From positions 30,318,001-30,382,000 of the forward strand of contig NC_046679.1 in assembly GCF_009870125.1 (NCBI RefSeq): a stretch of DNA of 64,000 bases, read 5' to 3'. Shown one piece after another: positions 1 through 11,520 of the stretch. The first letter of the stretch is position 1, and every line of letters begins with the position of its first letter. Under the pieces are notes generated by a model. That model worked only from the letters and a program-made list of their open reading frames with translations. It searched no databases and had not been told where the DNA came from. Source of the DNA: Drosophila pseudoobscura. Taxonomy: Eukaryota; Arthropoda; Insecta; Diptera; Drosophilidae. The translations under genes and the position numbers were made by a program.

Positions 1-270
1 TTATTGATTGTTTATCCACATCTTATTCTTCTCCTCTTTCTTTTCCTTTTCCTCTTTCTGTTCCTCTTTCTGTTCCTCTTGTTGTCCCTCTTTCTTTTCC
101 TCTTCCTTTACCTCTTGATCCTTTTGCGAGGGGCAATCCTGAAATGGTGTCTGCATTTGGCCTGCTGGCTTAGATGGGGGTTCACCCCTTTCCAGACGAT
201 CAAGTTCCAAATTGATAAGTCTTATTTGCTCCCGGTCGTACTCCAGCCAATCTGCTATTTTCTTATCCAT
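1..270 (-). CDS. Small acidic/basic coiled-coil-like protein, 89 aa, hypothetical
   Basis: This is a complete ORF whose stop codon occupies the first three bases of the window. The first 35 residues look like ordinary protein sequence (charged, helix-prone, with DWLEYD and LINLELDRLERGE). The second half is almost only Glu, Lys and Gln in EEQKEEQKE-type repeats. The ATG has a good fly start context (CACAAAATGG on the minus strand). I do not recognise the protein. It may be an independent gene, possibly nested in an intron of the EF-hand gene whose 3' exons begin at 1663, or a terminal exon of a gene extending beyond the window. The low-complexity half could also be a translated GA-rich repeat, so the call rests on the N-terminal half and the start context. 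Confidence 0.45.
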   Translation of the reverse strand: MDKKIADWLEYDREQIRLINLELDRLERGEPPSKPAGQMQTPFQDCPSQKDQEVKEEEKKEGQQEEQKEEQKEEKEKKEEKNKMWINNQ

Positions 271-599
271 TTTTGTGGATTCAATTTAATAAATTTAGTT
301 GAGATTTTTCTAATGTTTGTTCCGTTCCGTTGATTTTCTAAACGAAACTAATGTTTGGAAATGATTTTCCGTATGATCCGTATGACATAAAAGACTGATG
401 TTCCTTTTGGATTTTGTTTTAGAAAGGGCTGCTTATCCTTTATCGTTACGTAAGGGTATCTAAAACTTTGGTTCCACAAAAAACCAGCCTTTTCATGTCT
501 TTTTGTGTGGCATTTACTTCCTTGCACGTACAAGATGCCAAAGAAAGAAACTCAAAGCGAAAAAACTTTGTTTTTATATTCAAGGATTTGCTGCTTCTC

Positions 600-630
<31 letters not shown>

Positions 631-1662
631 CTCCCCTCTTTGATCCAACTAAGCAAACGACCGCAAACGTTTCTCATATACATTTCACCCAAGAAGCAAA
701 ACGAGGAGCCCGAGAACGTGACCGAGCGAAGAATTAAGAGAGAGAGAGAGAGCAAAGTTTCAAGAGCCAAAAAGACGAGTTTCGAGAGGAGAATTGGTGG
801 AGGTGGCAGCAAAAAGAGTAGAGGGGAGGCAACTTAAAATCGTTTTAGTTGCAACTTTATTTATTTATCAACTATATGCTAATGAAACCACTGTGCGGTG
901 GCTGCTGCGGTGGTTGTTGCTGCCTCCTGCCTCCTGCACCACACAGCCACAGCCATTGCTGTCTGCTGTCTGCTGCTGCTGCTGCCACTTCCACTGCCAT
1001 TGCCGCTTCCGTTTCCGTTGTGTCCCCACGCACACACAGACACAAGCACAATCACAATCACAAACACAAACAATGTTCCAGGCGAAGACCGCGCAATCTC
1101 CATCCACTCCCCTCCTTCCTCTCCCATTCGCTGATTATTCCGGCGGTTAGATGGCTTTGACTTTAAGCAAGGCATATTCCAGAGAAGGTAAAGTACTACA
1201 GCATTCGTTTACTGCACATCTGTACCTTCTGTTTTTTGTATCTTGTATGCTGCCTCCCACCACTGGGTAGTCCCAATGAGCAGCTTTAATGTCTGACACC
1301 TGTTTTGGGCATTCGCACTTCATTGCCAAGAAGAGGGCGTGGGGACAGCCTGTGGGCTTGAGAAATCATTAGACAGCTGTCATATGCAGCCTGCGGTGGC
1401 AGGTGGCAGACAGAGACAGAGCCAGGCCCGGCTTTCACAGGAGGAAGCCACAAGACAAGTGTGCAACAGGGAATTACAACCGAAATGCCTTGGGGGCAAG
1501 CCTTGAGGTCCTTAATGTATAATGTACATTTGATTAGTGCCCCTCCAAGTCACTTAAATTTCGAAATTATCTCACAAGCATTTGAGGAATTCAAAGCAGT
1601 TGTGGGAGGGATACCCCAAGGATGTAATTTCTGATATATTTTCCACCTTTCTGCCATTCCAG
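271..1662. other. Non-coding stretch rich in simple repeats; likely intron or upstream region of the EF-hand gene
   Basis: A (TG)n run lies at 606-630, a (GA)n run near 737-752, and CTG/CA-rich low-complexity DNA at about 895-1075. The last bases before 1663 form a normal pyrimidine-rich 3' splice site, so at least the right end is intronic. I looked for an exon encoding the N-terminal part of the EF-hand protein and saw none. Confidence 0.6.
606..630. repeat. (TG)n dinucleotide microsatellite
   Basis: An uninterrupted run of TG dinucleotides about 25 bases long, flanked by pyrimidine-rich DNA. Confidence 0.95.
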
Positions 1663-2478
1663 AGCTGATCGCAATCATGATGGACGTCTGTCCATCCAGG
1701 AGTTGGGCCAATACATCAATCGACGCATTGTCGAGCACATCGATGAGGCCATCATGAACAATGCCCGCGAGTTCCGGCGCGTGGACATTGGTCCCGCCGA
1801 TGGTCTGATCACCTGGGACGAGTACCATCGGTTCTTCCTGCGGGAGCATGGCATGACGGAGGCGGACATCGATGAGCACGATGAGATCAGGCACACGGCC
1901 CTGAATCGTAGGGCGCGCGAGGACATGATGCGGGACAAGGCCCGCTGGTCGGAGGCGGCACGCACCGATCTCTTCACACTGACGATCGATGAGTATCTGA
2001 GCTTCAGGCACCCGGAATCGAGTGTGTCCAATCTGCTGGAGCTGGTCGATGATCTGCTGCGGCAGTTCGATCAGGATGGGGACGATCAGCTGACGCTGGA
2101 GGAGTTCTCCGACCTGAATGTGGACGATGATGATGATCTGCTGCGCAAGTCGCTGATCTCCAAGACGCTGGTGGAGCGCCGGGAGGAGTTCAAGCGGATC
2201 ATCGACAAGAATCACGACGGCAAGGCGGATCGGGGCGAGCTGCTGTACTACGTGAACCCAAAGACACCGCGCTATGCCCTCCAGGAGGCGGCCACATTGT
2301 TCAGTCTCTGCGATGCGAACAAGGACGAGCTGCTGACGCTCAAGGAGGTGCGTTTCCCAAGGGTTTTTTCTGGAATATAGTTATGAATTTTGTTTGTTTT
2401 CAGATGACTGACAATGCAGAGATATTTCTGCAGTCCAAGATGATCGACACCGCAAACAGTTTTCACACTGAATTCTGA
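1663..2478 (+). CDS. SDF4/Cab45-like EF-hand protein of the secretory pathway, 3' part only
   Basis: Two exons are visible: 1663-2347 (acceptor TTCCAG, first base completes a split codon) and 2404-2478, joined at phase 0. Together they encode about 253 residues, against about 360 for vertebrate Cab45, so the N-terminus with its signal peptide lies outside or in an unrecognised exon. EF-hand-like calcium loops are visible: DRNHDGRLSIQE, DIGPADGLITWDE, DQDGDDQLTLEE, DKNHDGKADRGE and the weaker DANKDELLTLKE. The spacing and linkers (SWDEY/TWDEY; LSFxHPE; SKxxDxAxxxHxEF) match SDF4 (Cab45) rather than calumenin or reticulocalbin. The protein ends in HTEF, a KDEL-type retention tetrapeptide comparable to HEEF of Cab45, so residence in the Golgi/ER lumen is expected. 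I believe the D. melanogaster neighbour of cry, CG31475, is the orthologue, but this is from memory. Confidence 0.85.
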
Positions 2479-2668
2479 ATAATTTTACTTATATTACTCC
2501 TCCTTCTGGCACTCCCTTTTACCCTTCAAACCCTTTGAGCATTTATAGTGATATTAATTTGTAAGTTGTTCATTCTTTTGTTCATATATCCTTCTGTAAG
2601 AGGTAGAAAATCATGTTCTGTGTGATTTTTCAATAATTAAAACATAAGCAATGCAAGGAAAATCAAAT

Positions 2669-2674
2669 AATAAA
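2669..2674 (+). terminator. Candidate polyadenylation signal of the EF-hand gene
   Basis: AATAAA 191 bases after the stop codon at 2478, in AT-rich DNA. It is the nearest canonical signal I noticed downstream. Confidence 0.4.
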
Positions 2675-3945
2675 TTGAACACAAAATACTCCAATTATAA
2701 ATATAAATATACGTAATCTTATGAAGCTCTAAAGAAGAGGGTTTTCTTGAAGGGATGCGGGATGCGGCACATCCTCTTGTCAAGGATACAGACTTCAGAT
2801 AAATCACAAAACAAATCTGAAACATTAATTTATTCTCCCCCTTCTGCCCGGCCTGGCTGCCAAATGATTTTGCCGCGTGTTTTAACAAAGTATGAAATTA
2901 AATTTGTGCCACCTTTGGAGTGCTCCTAAGAGCACATCTCTTCTCTTCCAGCTGAGCTGACAAATCACTCCACATTAAGGATAAGTCCTTGTTCAATTTG
3001 TTTGTTTGGTTGTAGATGCTCCCCTGCAGATAAATAAGGCACAAGGACGAAACGAATGATAAATAAGTGTCACTGGCAGAAAGAATTTCTAAGGCATCGC
3101 TCTGTCTCGCTCTGTATCGCCTCCTGCCAAAGCCTGATGGATATCCTTGAGAGCGAACTTAACAAGCAATTGACTTTCTGATGGGTGTTAATACTTCTTT
3201 AATCGCCGGTCTTACGCTTACCTACGAAAATCATTTAAAATGCACGGCAAATATTGATGGATTTTGGGACTAAGCGGAGTCGAAGCATCACGAACGGCAT
3301 GGCATACACAGGATACAGGATACAGGATACAGGATATAGGTGTAGGAGTGGGAGTGGGAGTGGGAGGAGCATAAGCCGGATGCTCTTCCATGGCTACGTG
3401 TCATGTGCAAAGAATGTGCTGTCCGGATAACGTTACGGGAATAATAATCCCAGGAACCAGGACACCAGGACACAGCAACCTATCAAAGGCAGACACAAAG
3501 TAAGTCCTGGAGGAGACTCACAAAAGGACGAAAAGAACGATGCGAGCGGTGGGTAATTGAATCTAATTGTTCGGAAGCGCAGATAATGAGCACGTAAAAC
3601 GCACAGGACTGGCAGGATGTGCAGCAACCGGAGCTTAAATGAAACAGAAATAGAAACAGAAGTAGAGGGAGAGGGAGAGGAAGAGAGAGAACCCTCCTCA
3701 GACATTAAGCAAATAAGCAAACACATCAATTCGGTTAATAACATACACGAGCAGGACATGCCAACAGGACGATGCATATGAAATGAGCCAAGGATAGGCC
3801 TGACAGAGGCCTGGCTGCCAATGGATGTGGGTCTCTGCGACTGGGTCTGCCCTGGTGATGAGTGCTTGGGTTTGGTAATGAGTGGTGCGATGCGATTTGG
3901 GGATAACGGTGCGAATATAGAGTGCAAATTTAATGGAGAATTATA

Positions 3946-4064
3946 GACTGAAGAACGATCTTTGATTTGGGAGAAGTAATGAATTATCTGAAGGAAATAT
4001 ATAGTACGAAAACATAGAAGTTTTGGACTGAATAACGATCTTTGATTTGGGCAAAGGAATGAAT
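3946..4064. repeat. Imperfect direct repeat, two copies of about 39 bp, 80 bp apart
   Basis: The segment starting GACTGAAGAACGATC at 3946 recurs at 4026 as GACTGAATAACGATC. Both copies continue through TTTGATTTGGG to GAATGAAT or GTAATGAAT, with about four differences over 39 bases. It is a local duplication with no obvious function. Confidence 0.85.
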
Positions 4065-5637
4065 GGTATTAAATCAAAGGCACCTATACAATATTTATAG
4101 CTCGAAGTATCCTTGTAATTATAATACTGCCAAGAATAGATACCCATAAAATAAAGAAGTAATTCCATTTTGGTTTGCATTTTCTACTGTCATATGGTAC
4201 GTTTTTCTTTTGCTTTACTTCCTTAATGTCTGGGGCTTTTATCCTTCGTTATTTCCTTGTAGCAGAGTCCAAAATCCCCATGATTCATGAGTGGTATTCA
4301 TAAATTGAGTTAGCAACATAAAACAAATGGCATCAGGCCTCACTTAACGAGCCGCAAAAAAGATGTTACACTCCATACTGCATACACTCCATACAGCATA
4401 CAACATGCAGCATACATGATACGGATACCCCAGGATACACCAGACCAAGCGAAAGGCATCCTTGTGTCTAGTACAAATGTTTTGCATTATTGGAGCACGG
4501 CCGGAGGAGTGCCCGAATGAGGCCGTGAAGGAGTGGGCGAGGATACATGTAGGGATACACGTAACTTACATTAGTCAGTCACTTGCCAGTGCCAGAAATA
4601 TCGCTGAGCATGCCCGAAAATACTCGTACTTCGGAGGCTGGAAGTTGCTATTAGGAAAGTGGAGGAGGTAGGACCGCAGACCGTCCTCAGACCACGCCGA
4701 TGTGCCCGCATAAATATGCCAAACACATACACAGAAAAAAGAGTATCTTCTATCTGGCACTGTGTTGCGTTGTGTTGCCATAAATGCTTCATCTTCAACT
4801 CATACATATTAAAATCTGGCAAAATAAACTTCAACAGTTCACAAAAGCATGTCGCACACACAAACATGCTCCCCGGGACCCACCGAAGGATGGTGGGAGT
4901 ATGGCAAGGGTGCCCCCGAGTAGAGCTCATGCATTTTAAAATTCCAGCCATTAGAGAAACCAAGTTATTTTGTATGCAGAATATTATTTGAGTTCTTTCT
5001 CTCTGTGTCTCTCTGTCTCTGTGTCTCCTTGTTGTTTCTTTTTGGACATTGCATTGCAAAACAAAACCACAAAACACTCTACCGAGAGACGAGACAGACT
5101 CGGAGAGGAGCACAGGTTCAAAGCAATTAAATGTTTTTACTCAAATTTCTCCAGCATAAATCAGTTTTTAAATGGTAAAGTGCAAATAAAACAGAACAAA
5201 ATTGAGGGAAAACTGAGGGAAAGCTGAGGGAAAACTGAGCAAAACAGACAGTTACCCGTAGCAAAGGGGGTTTTTGGCCCAAATTGGACCAAACACACAT
5301 CATTTATGGGGTTTCGGGGCCAGGTTACAATGGTCGAGAATGGCATGTTGTGGCCTGAAATTTTGGCTGTGTAGGTTCAAAGCGACCGCCAAAGCTTGTT
5401 TTAGTTTATTTTGGAAATTCGGTGGAAGCTCAGAACCATAATTTAGCCATGCAAATGGTACGAGCAAGGATCATTATTCTATTGAAATTCAACTAAATTC
5501 GAAAAAAGCTGAGGAAAAGTGTATGGAAAAGCATTAAATATTAGAAAAGAAATGTAGATATTGAATCTACATAAAAATCCCATCCTTTCATACCATTAAC
5601 ACCCTCCTAAATCGTTTTTACATCACACAGTCCAATG

Positions 5638-5712
5638 TCTGCCCCAAAAAGTATGCTATAATTTTAGTAAACACTGGCTGCCCAATAAAGTATGCTATAA
5701 TTTCATTAAACA
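5638..5712. repeat. Tandem duplication of about 40 bp
   Basis: CTGCCC(C)AA followed by AAAGTATGCTATAATTT and then TTAGTAAACA or CATTAAACA occurs twice with a 40-base period. The core of 17 bases is identical, so the duplication looks fairly recent. Confidence 0.85.
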
Positions 5713-8700
5713 AAGGCAATAAATATTTTTTAAGTAATAATGGAATTTCAGACTGCTTTTCGTAGCCTTTTTATGCACACCCAAATGCAATTCGGACATT
5801 GGCATGCGATAATATTTTATCAGTGGCCAAAACCCGTGAAATTCCCGCCGATTTCCCGGAATATCAAGTTGTAAGCGAAATTGATTGAAATTTGAATGCA
5901 CATTTTTTTGTATAGGTTACAAAAAGAGAACAGCGGGCATCCAAGATAATATTCAGCTGAAAGAGCAATATATTTCACGATAGTGGGGCCATGAATTTTA
6001 ATATTTATTCAAAATTCAATGCCTCAAAAAAAAAACGCCATTGTGTCCATTGTGCATTTGGGTTTTTGGGGGGCTCTCAAAAAATTACAACAAAAGGTAA
6101 TTTAGCAGTAACAACTTGCTGGCAAACACTTGACTTAACTTTCGGTGTGTGTCAATGTGTGAGGAGGTGTCCTTCGAGGATGTCTTTCCATTGTGTGTGC
6201 GTGTGTGTGCGTGTGCTTGTGTGGGTGGGTGGGAAATCCCATTCACAGACATGTAAACGGGCGGCGTGGAGGGGTTAAAGTGAAAAGCAATTTTCGTAAC
6301 ATTTGCATGCCTTAAACTAACACAGACACACACGCTCCCAGACGAATGGAGCGACAGGATAAGGATGGAGCTGCAAATAAGGATGATGCCAGGGCACGGT
6401 ACACGGGCCACACAGCCTACCTTTAAGAGGGGGGGCGTGGGGGGGATGAGAAAAACTACTGCGCGTGTGTGTGTGTGCTCTGGTATAAGTAGAATGGAGT
6501 ACGTGTTATGCTGAAAATGCAATTTGCCTTCTGTGCGAAATGTACGGAAAATTTATGCAAATTTCCCCCTTGACCCTCCGTCACCGCCATCGCCGTCGCC
6601 GTCGCTGACGCCATCAGGAAGCGGAAACAGGAAGTGCGACCATTGTGTTTGTGTGCGCATGTGAATGTGTGTGTGTGTTTGAGTGAGAGTGCTTATGTGT
6701 GTCCACGAGTGTGTGTTTGTGTGTGTGTGTAAGCGCTAAAATGAAAATGTAGTGAAATATGCGATAGAAAAGGAAGAGGTCTTGCCCTTTCCTCTGCTCC
6801 ACGGGCTAACAGGGCGAAAGAAATCAGGTTGAACGATATGAAGGACTAGGGCTATATCCTGGTTGAATACTTGTACGGAATGTGTGCAGTAATAGTTCCA
6901 TTTTCGGTAGCTTTTTCTATACAAAAATATATGGGGTATGCAGATGAACACTCAATCAGCTCTTGGGTTATATAATTATGAATATGACACTTCTATATCC
7001 AATATCTACACCTTTATCTTATAGCTTGTCTACGCCTTTTCTACACCTTTTCTATAATTTTTCCTTCAAACCCTTTTCCCTGGTAAAACATCACAGAATT
7101 GTCCTAGAAAACAGTTTATAAATCGATGCGAAAATATATGTCTTAGGTCTTCTACAAAATAATGCAATTTTCTGAGACGTATAACGATTGAAAGACTCTA
7201 TGTTTACCCTGGAAAATAATGACGTAGTCCAAGAAACAGAAATTTTAAAGAAGTCTTCAAGAAATCCTGCATAAAAAGAACCTTTTTGAAACATTCATTG
7301 CTAAATGTTTGGGCTCTCATTTGGCACACTACGCACCGCACATACAGCAGCTAGACTGCCAGGATGGCCTCTTGTATTCACCAACAAAAAATAGAGGAAA
7401 ACCAACCTTCAAAAATAATTAATGTGCTCCCAAAACCAACAATTCCCCCACAACCAGCAACAAATCTACCTCTAGTCGAATATCCCCCTACCCAACCAGG
7501 GTATGCACATTGCGGGGACTCCCACAAATAAGCCCCTCTACGCGGATGCAACAACTAACGCGACAACAACATCGGTAGCGGCAACACGGTGGTGGCGTTG
7601 CATGGAGGGGTCGGGGGTGGCAGGCGGAGGTTAAAAATGTGTTCACAACGTGGTGTAAATTCGCCATCGATAGTTTTGACATTACGTATACGCAGTGGTG
7701 CTCCTGCGTGTCTTTGTGTGTGTGTGTGAGTGTGTGTTAGTGGCATTGTGGCACCCCCTGCGGTGGCTTTCGGCAAGGGAAACGACACACACACACAACA
7801 GGAAAGAAAAAAGAAAAAACGCCAGAGAAAATTGAACGAAAAAACGATGAAAAATATTGCGAACATGGCCACACACACACACACGCACACGGACACGGAG
7901 GCGGAGACTAGGACCAGAAGCGGCAGCAGTGGCCTGTGCCTCTGTGTCGTGTTGGAAAAATGAAAAGCCGCCGGTTAGTTCCAACAGAGCCGCAACACAC
8001 GCATCTCTCAGTGTGTGTGTGGAAATTGTTTATATTGCATTGCACGTGCCTTTGACATGCCGATCTCCCTTTGTGCCTGCCTCCTATTTAGGGGGGTAGC
8101 ACTGCCCCGACACGCCGCTGCCGCTGCCTCTGCCCCGTGCCCCGTGCCGCGCTTCTCCTGAGGCGCCTCTGTTTCTGGTTTCTGGCTTTTGGGGCAAAGG
8201 AGGAGGTGACGCTACAGCAAACAGAAGCCGCCGCCGGCTCTTCGGGGCAGCACATACTCAGACACGTTCTCTCGCTCCCACTCTCTGGGCGAATGTTTAT
8301 GGGTGTATAAGTGTGAATTACTGCTCCATAGAGTACTCGCACACACATATAGAGAGAGCAGAGCAGAGCACACAGATACTGTTCGCCTCTAAGCCAAGTG
8401 CGAGATAAACGACAGCATTTAAGACGACCAAATCTTTTTAACGCCGCATCCAAGCCATTTTTCAATCCCGATCTAAGCGCAAAGATTAAGTTGTCTTTAA
8501 GTCGTCGGAGTAGCCGGAGAAGGGAATGTGGCAGGGAGTGGGGGACAAGGACTAGGGTCTTCCTAGGGCTTTAATGTTCCTCGAATGAATTCATTTGCGT
8601 TTCTAATTTGTTGCAACATGAAGGGGGGGTTGCAATACAACATTCCCCCGTCCATTGTCCAATCTTCATTTGCACCTTGCCATTTCCGGAATTTCCATTC

Positions 8701-11439
8701 CATTTCCTACCTGGCGCACAAATTGCAGGCAACGAACGAACGTCCGAAAGGAGCTGGGAAAATGGCTAAAGGAATGAAAATTAGTTCAGTTCTTTTAAGT
8801 TCAGTTCAAAACAATTATTTGAACTTCTGAAATGGGGGGAGAATGGAGAGAGAAAGAGAGAGAATGCTAAGTAGAACGAAGATGGAAATGAAGCCTGATG
8901 AAAATGGAAGCCCTTTTTTCTCCTCGAACAAAACAGCTAAAGAAGAGTCGACTCGAGTCTTTTGAAAGAAAGAAAGAAAGTTTCGTTTACATAATTTACT
9001 TTTATGAATGCCCAGGGAGCAACTGCCTCTGAAAGTAGTCGAGTTTCTGGTGCTTTCTGCCTCTGGATCCTGCTCGTATCCTGCCGCTCCTGGCGCCATT
9101 TTTAATCAGCGAGAATCCCGCTCGCTATCTGTCAGCGCGCTCACACTCGTTGCCGGGGAAGAAAGTTGTATAATCATATTCATGCCTGACATCAAATTCA
9201 TTAAGAGTGATTAATATTTGTTCGCTGTTTGTTGTTTTTTCCGCCCAGAGAGGAGCGTAGTATCATTCGTTCTCTCTACCCCAAAAGGCGAATCTGCAAC
9301 CAAAAACTTTATCTTGTGACAGATTCCTCTGGCTTCCATTTGGTCCCCGAGGTGTCTCCCTCTCCCTCTGAATTAATAGCCCTGTTAAGGATTTATGACG
9401 GCGAATATATCAAGGATATTAGCCAATTTCCTTCTCCGCCAAAGGGTGTGACCCTAAGCTCCTGGACAAATGGACATCAGTTGCGATAATGCCGCTTAAT
9501 ACTTTGCGGGCCACAAGGTGAAATGGGGTTATAAACGTGGCTCAAGCACCGCCTTCCCTCCTTCCTTTATTGGAAAAGTTGTTAAAGTTGAGCCCCCCAT
9601 GAATGGCATTGTTCCGGGCTCTTATTGATGGGGCTATTGGGTGGGAGGGTGGTAGGGACCCCCTGAAGTTAGCCAAAGAACGCGCTCGCTTGTTTGCTCT
9701 CGTCTCGCCAATCCCCCATTTAATTAGTCCAGCAATCCATTGGATTGCATTCCCACTGAACAACTGTTCAATAAAGCGGAACATGGCCCCCCTGCAGCTG
9801 CAGGGCGAGGAGGTCCTGCCAATTCACCTGCTGGCTTGACTTCAAAGGTGGCTGGACTCAGGGTCCACAGCCGTCCAGTCCCTTTTGCTTTACATAAATA
9901 TTTATGCGAGTTAATTTGTCGGCATATGTATATGCCCCAAAAAGGGTGGACACGACCAGAGAAAGACAAAGAGAGGAGATGGTTTGGGCCTGGGTCTCGG
10001 TCTGTTGGGTGCAATCAATCAGACATGAAACAATATTTACAATTTGAAAACGACGCAAGGAATTAATACGATTCGGTTAACTTTACCAATTGACGTCAGT
10101 CAACCAGGGTTCACTGTACGTCAGCCAGTCACAGGCGGGGTGGAAAGGGGCAGCGGTTAAGGGCTGGGGGTGGGCGTGGGCGTGGGTGTGGGCGTAGTTT
10201 TCTTCGCCTGAATGCCTCGTCTGTCCGTGATACCCGCAGGTAAATCAAACAATGCCTGGAAGGACGGGCAGCCCTAGCCATGGCCCCAAGGTATATTCAA
10301 AGGCAGGTAAGGCCTTTTCTGGGAGGTCTAGCATTGGCCCACCTTCTTTTTGATCATAGTCTGCGTATGGCCTATACGGCGGTGGTTCTTCTTCTCCTTG
10401 TTTGCCTTGACAGGCGGCGCCTGTTGTTGACAGCCGCCACACACACGCACATAGATACTCCACAGCCCCATCTCCCTCCCACACACACACACGCCACATT
10501 CAGACGTTGACAGACACGCAACCCGTCACTGCCACATGTGGTACGGACTACGTACGTACATACTCGTACGTTAGTATGAGCGTGCGGCTGGCATTTTGAC
10601 TAAAAATAAACAATAGTCGCAGTGGCAAAAACAAAAACGAAAAGCCAATTACAACAATTTCGCATAAAAATAACAAAGCAGCCAGCGGGCCGCCGCCATA
10701 TTTAAGTGTCTGTCCATCGAGTCGACTTTAGAGAATGCCCTGCAGCAAAAGGGATTTGAAATTAAATATTCTATAATCTCTGGAAAGAGGAAAATGGGCA
10801 GAGATGGGGATAGGATCTATAGAGGATTCATTATTTATGATTAAAAAGTATAGAGTATTGAAATCATATCCCATTTCTCTTCATTATTGCAAGGAAAACC
10901 CTTGCCAGGAGCCAGAGAAAATGAGCAGGTTTGTTAAGAATATGTGTGAGAAAATATTAGAAAAGTAAAACCTTAAAGATCAATAAACTTTTATAGAATT
11001 GTGTTGACAAGGAAATACTTTTGGGAATACTGAAATCAAGGTCATTAGAAAGATCATAATATTCTCTGAAATTTGTTTTAATAATGATTAATATGCTGTA
11101 AAAAATGTAAACTATTCTGTTCCTTTTTTAAAGCCCTAATGATGCTTAAAAATTACTTTAAATTTAAAAAAAAGGACAATAAAATTGTGAAATATGTAAC
11201 AAAAGTGTGATGGCATTCCCCCGAACAGGTAAAAAAGAAAAGTAATATAAATCTCACTTAAGTTGAAAAGGTGGAACGGAACGGAACCCTTTTGCATATT
11301 AAATCTGAATGCCAGGCAAAAGTTTCCCCATAGAGTAGTTAAGTCCTCTGCCAGGACCTCCCCCACATACATATACATATACCTATACATATGCACATAA
11401 AATTACATTAAATATTATTGCCCAGACAAATGGCTTTCC

Positions 11440-11520
11440 ATGGGCCTGGCTCTGACTCTGGTGCTGTTGCTGCTGCTGGTATTGGTGGCATACAAAGGGT
11501 CCAATGGTGCGTATGATTGA
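11440..11520 (+). CDS. Possible 26-aa hydrophobic micropeptide
   Basis: The ORF from ATG to TGA reads MGLALTLVLLLLLVLVAYKG and then SNGAYD: one membrane-spanning run and a short polar tail. The leucines come largely from CTG triplets, so chance is a serious alternative. There is no flanking gene or promoter evidence. Confidence 0.15.
   Translation: MGLALTLVLLLLLVLVAYKGSNGAYD

Noticed and set aside
1550-2215. 221-codon open frame antisense to the EF-hand gene
   Set aside because: A shadow of acidic EF-hand codons; the sense strand has clear calcium loops.
3433-3927. 164-codon open frame on the minus strand
   Set aside because: Composed partly of GAGAGG repeat-derived Ser/Pro/Leu; no family resemblance.
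4571-5113. 180-codon open frame on the minus strand
   Set aside because: No recognisable sequence, odd composition and no conserved motif; intergenic chance ORF.
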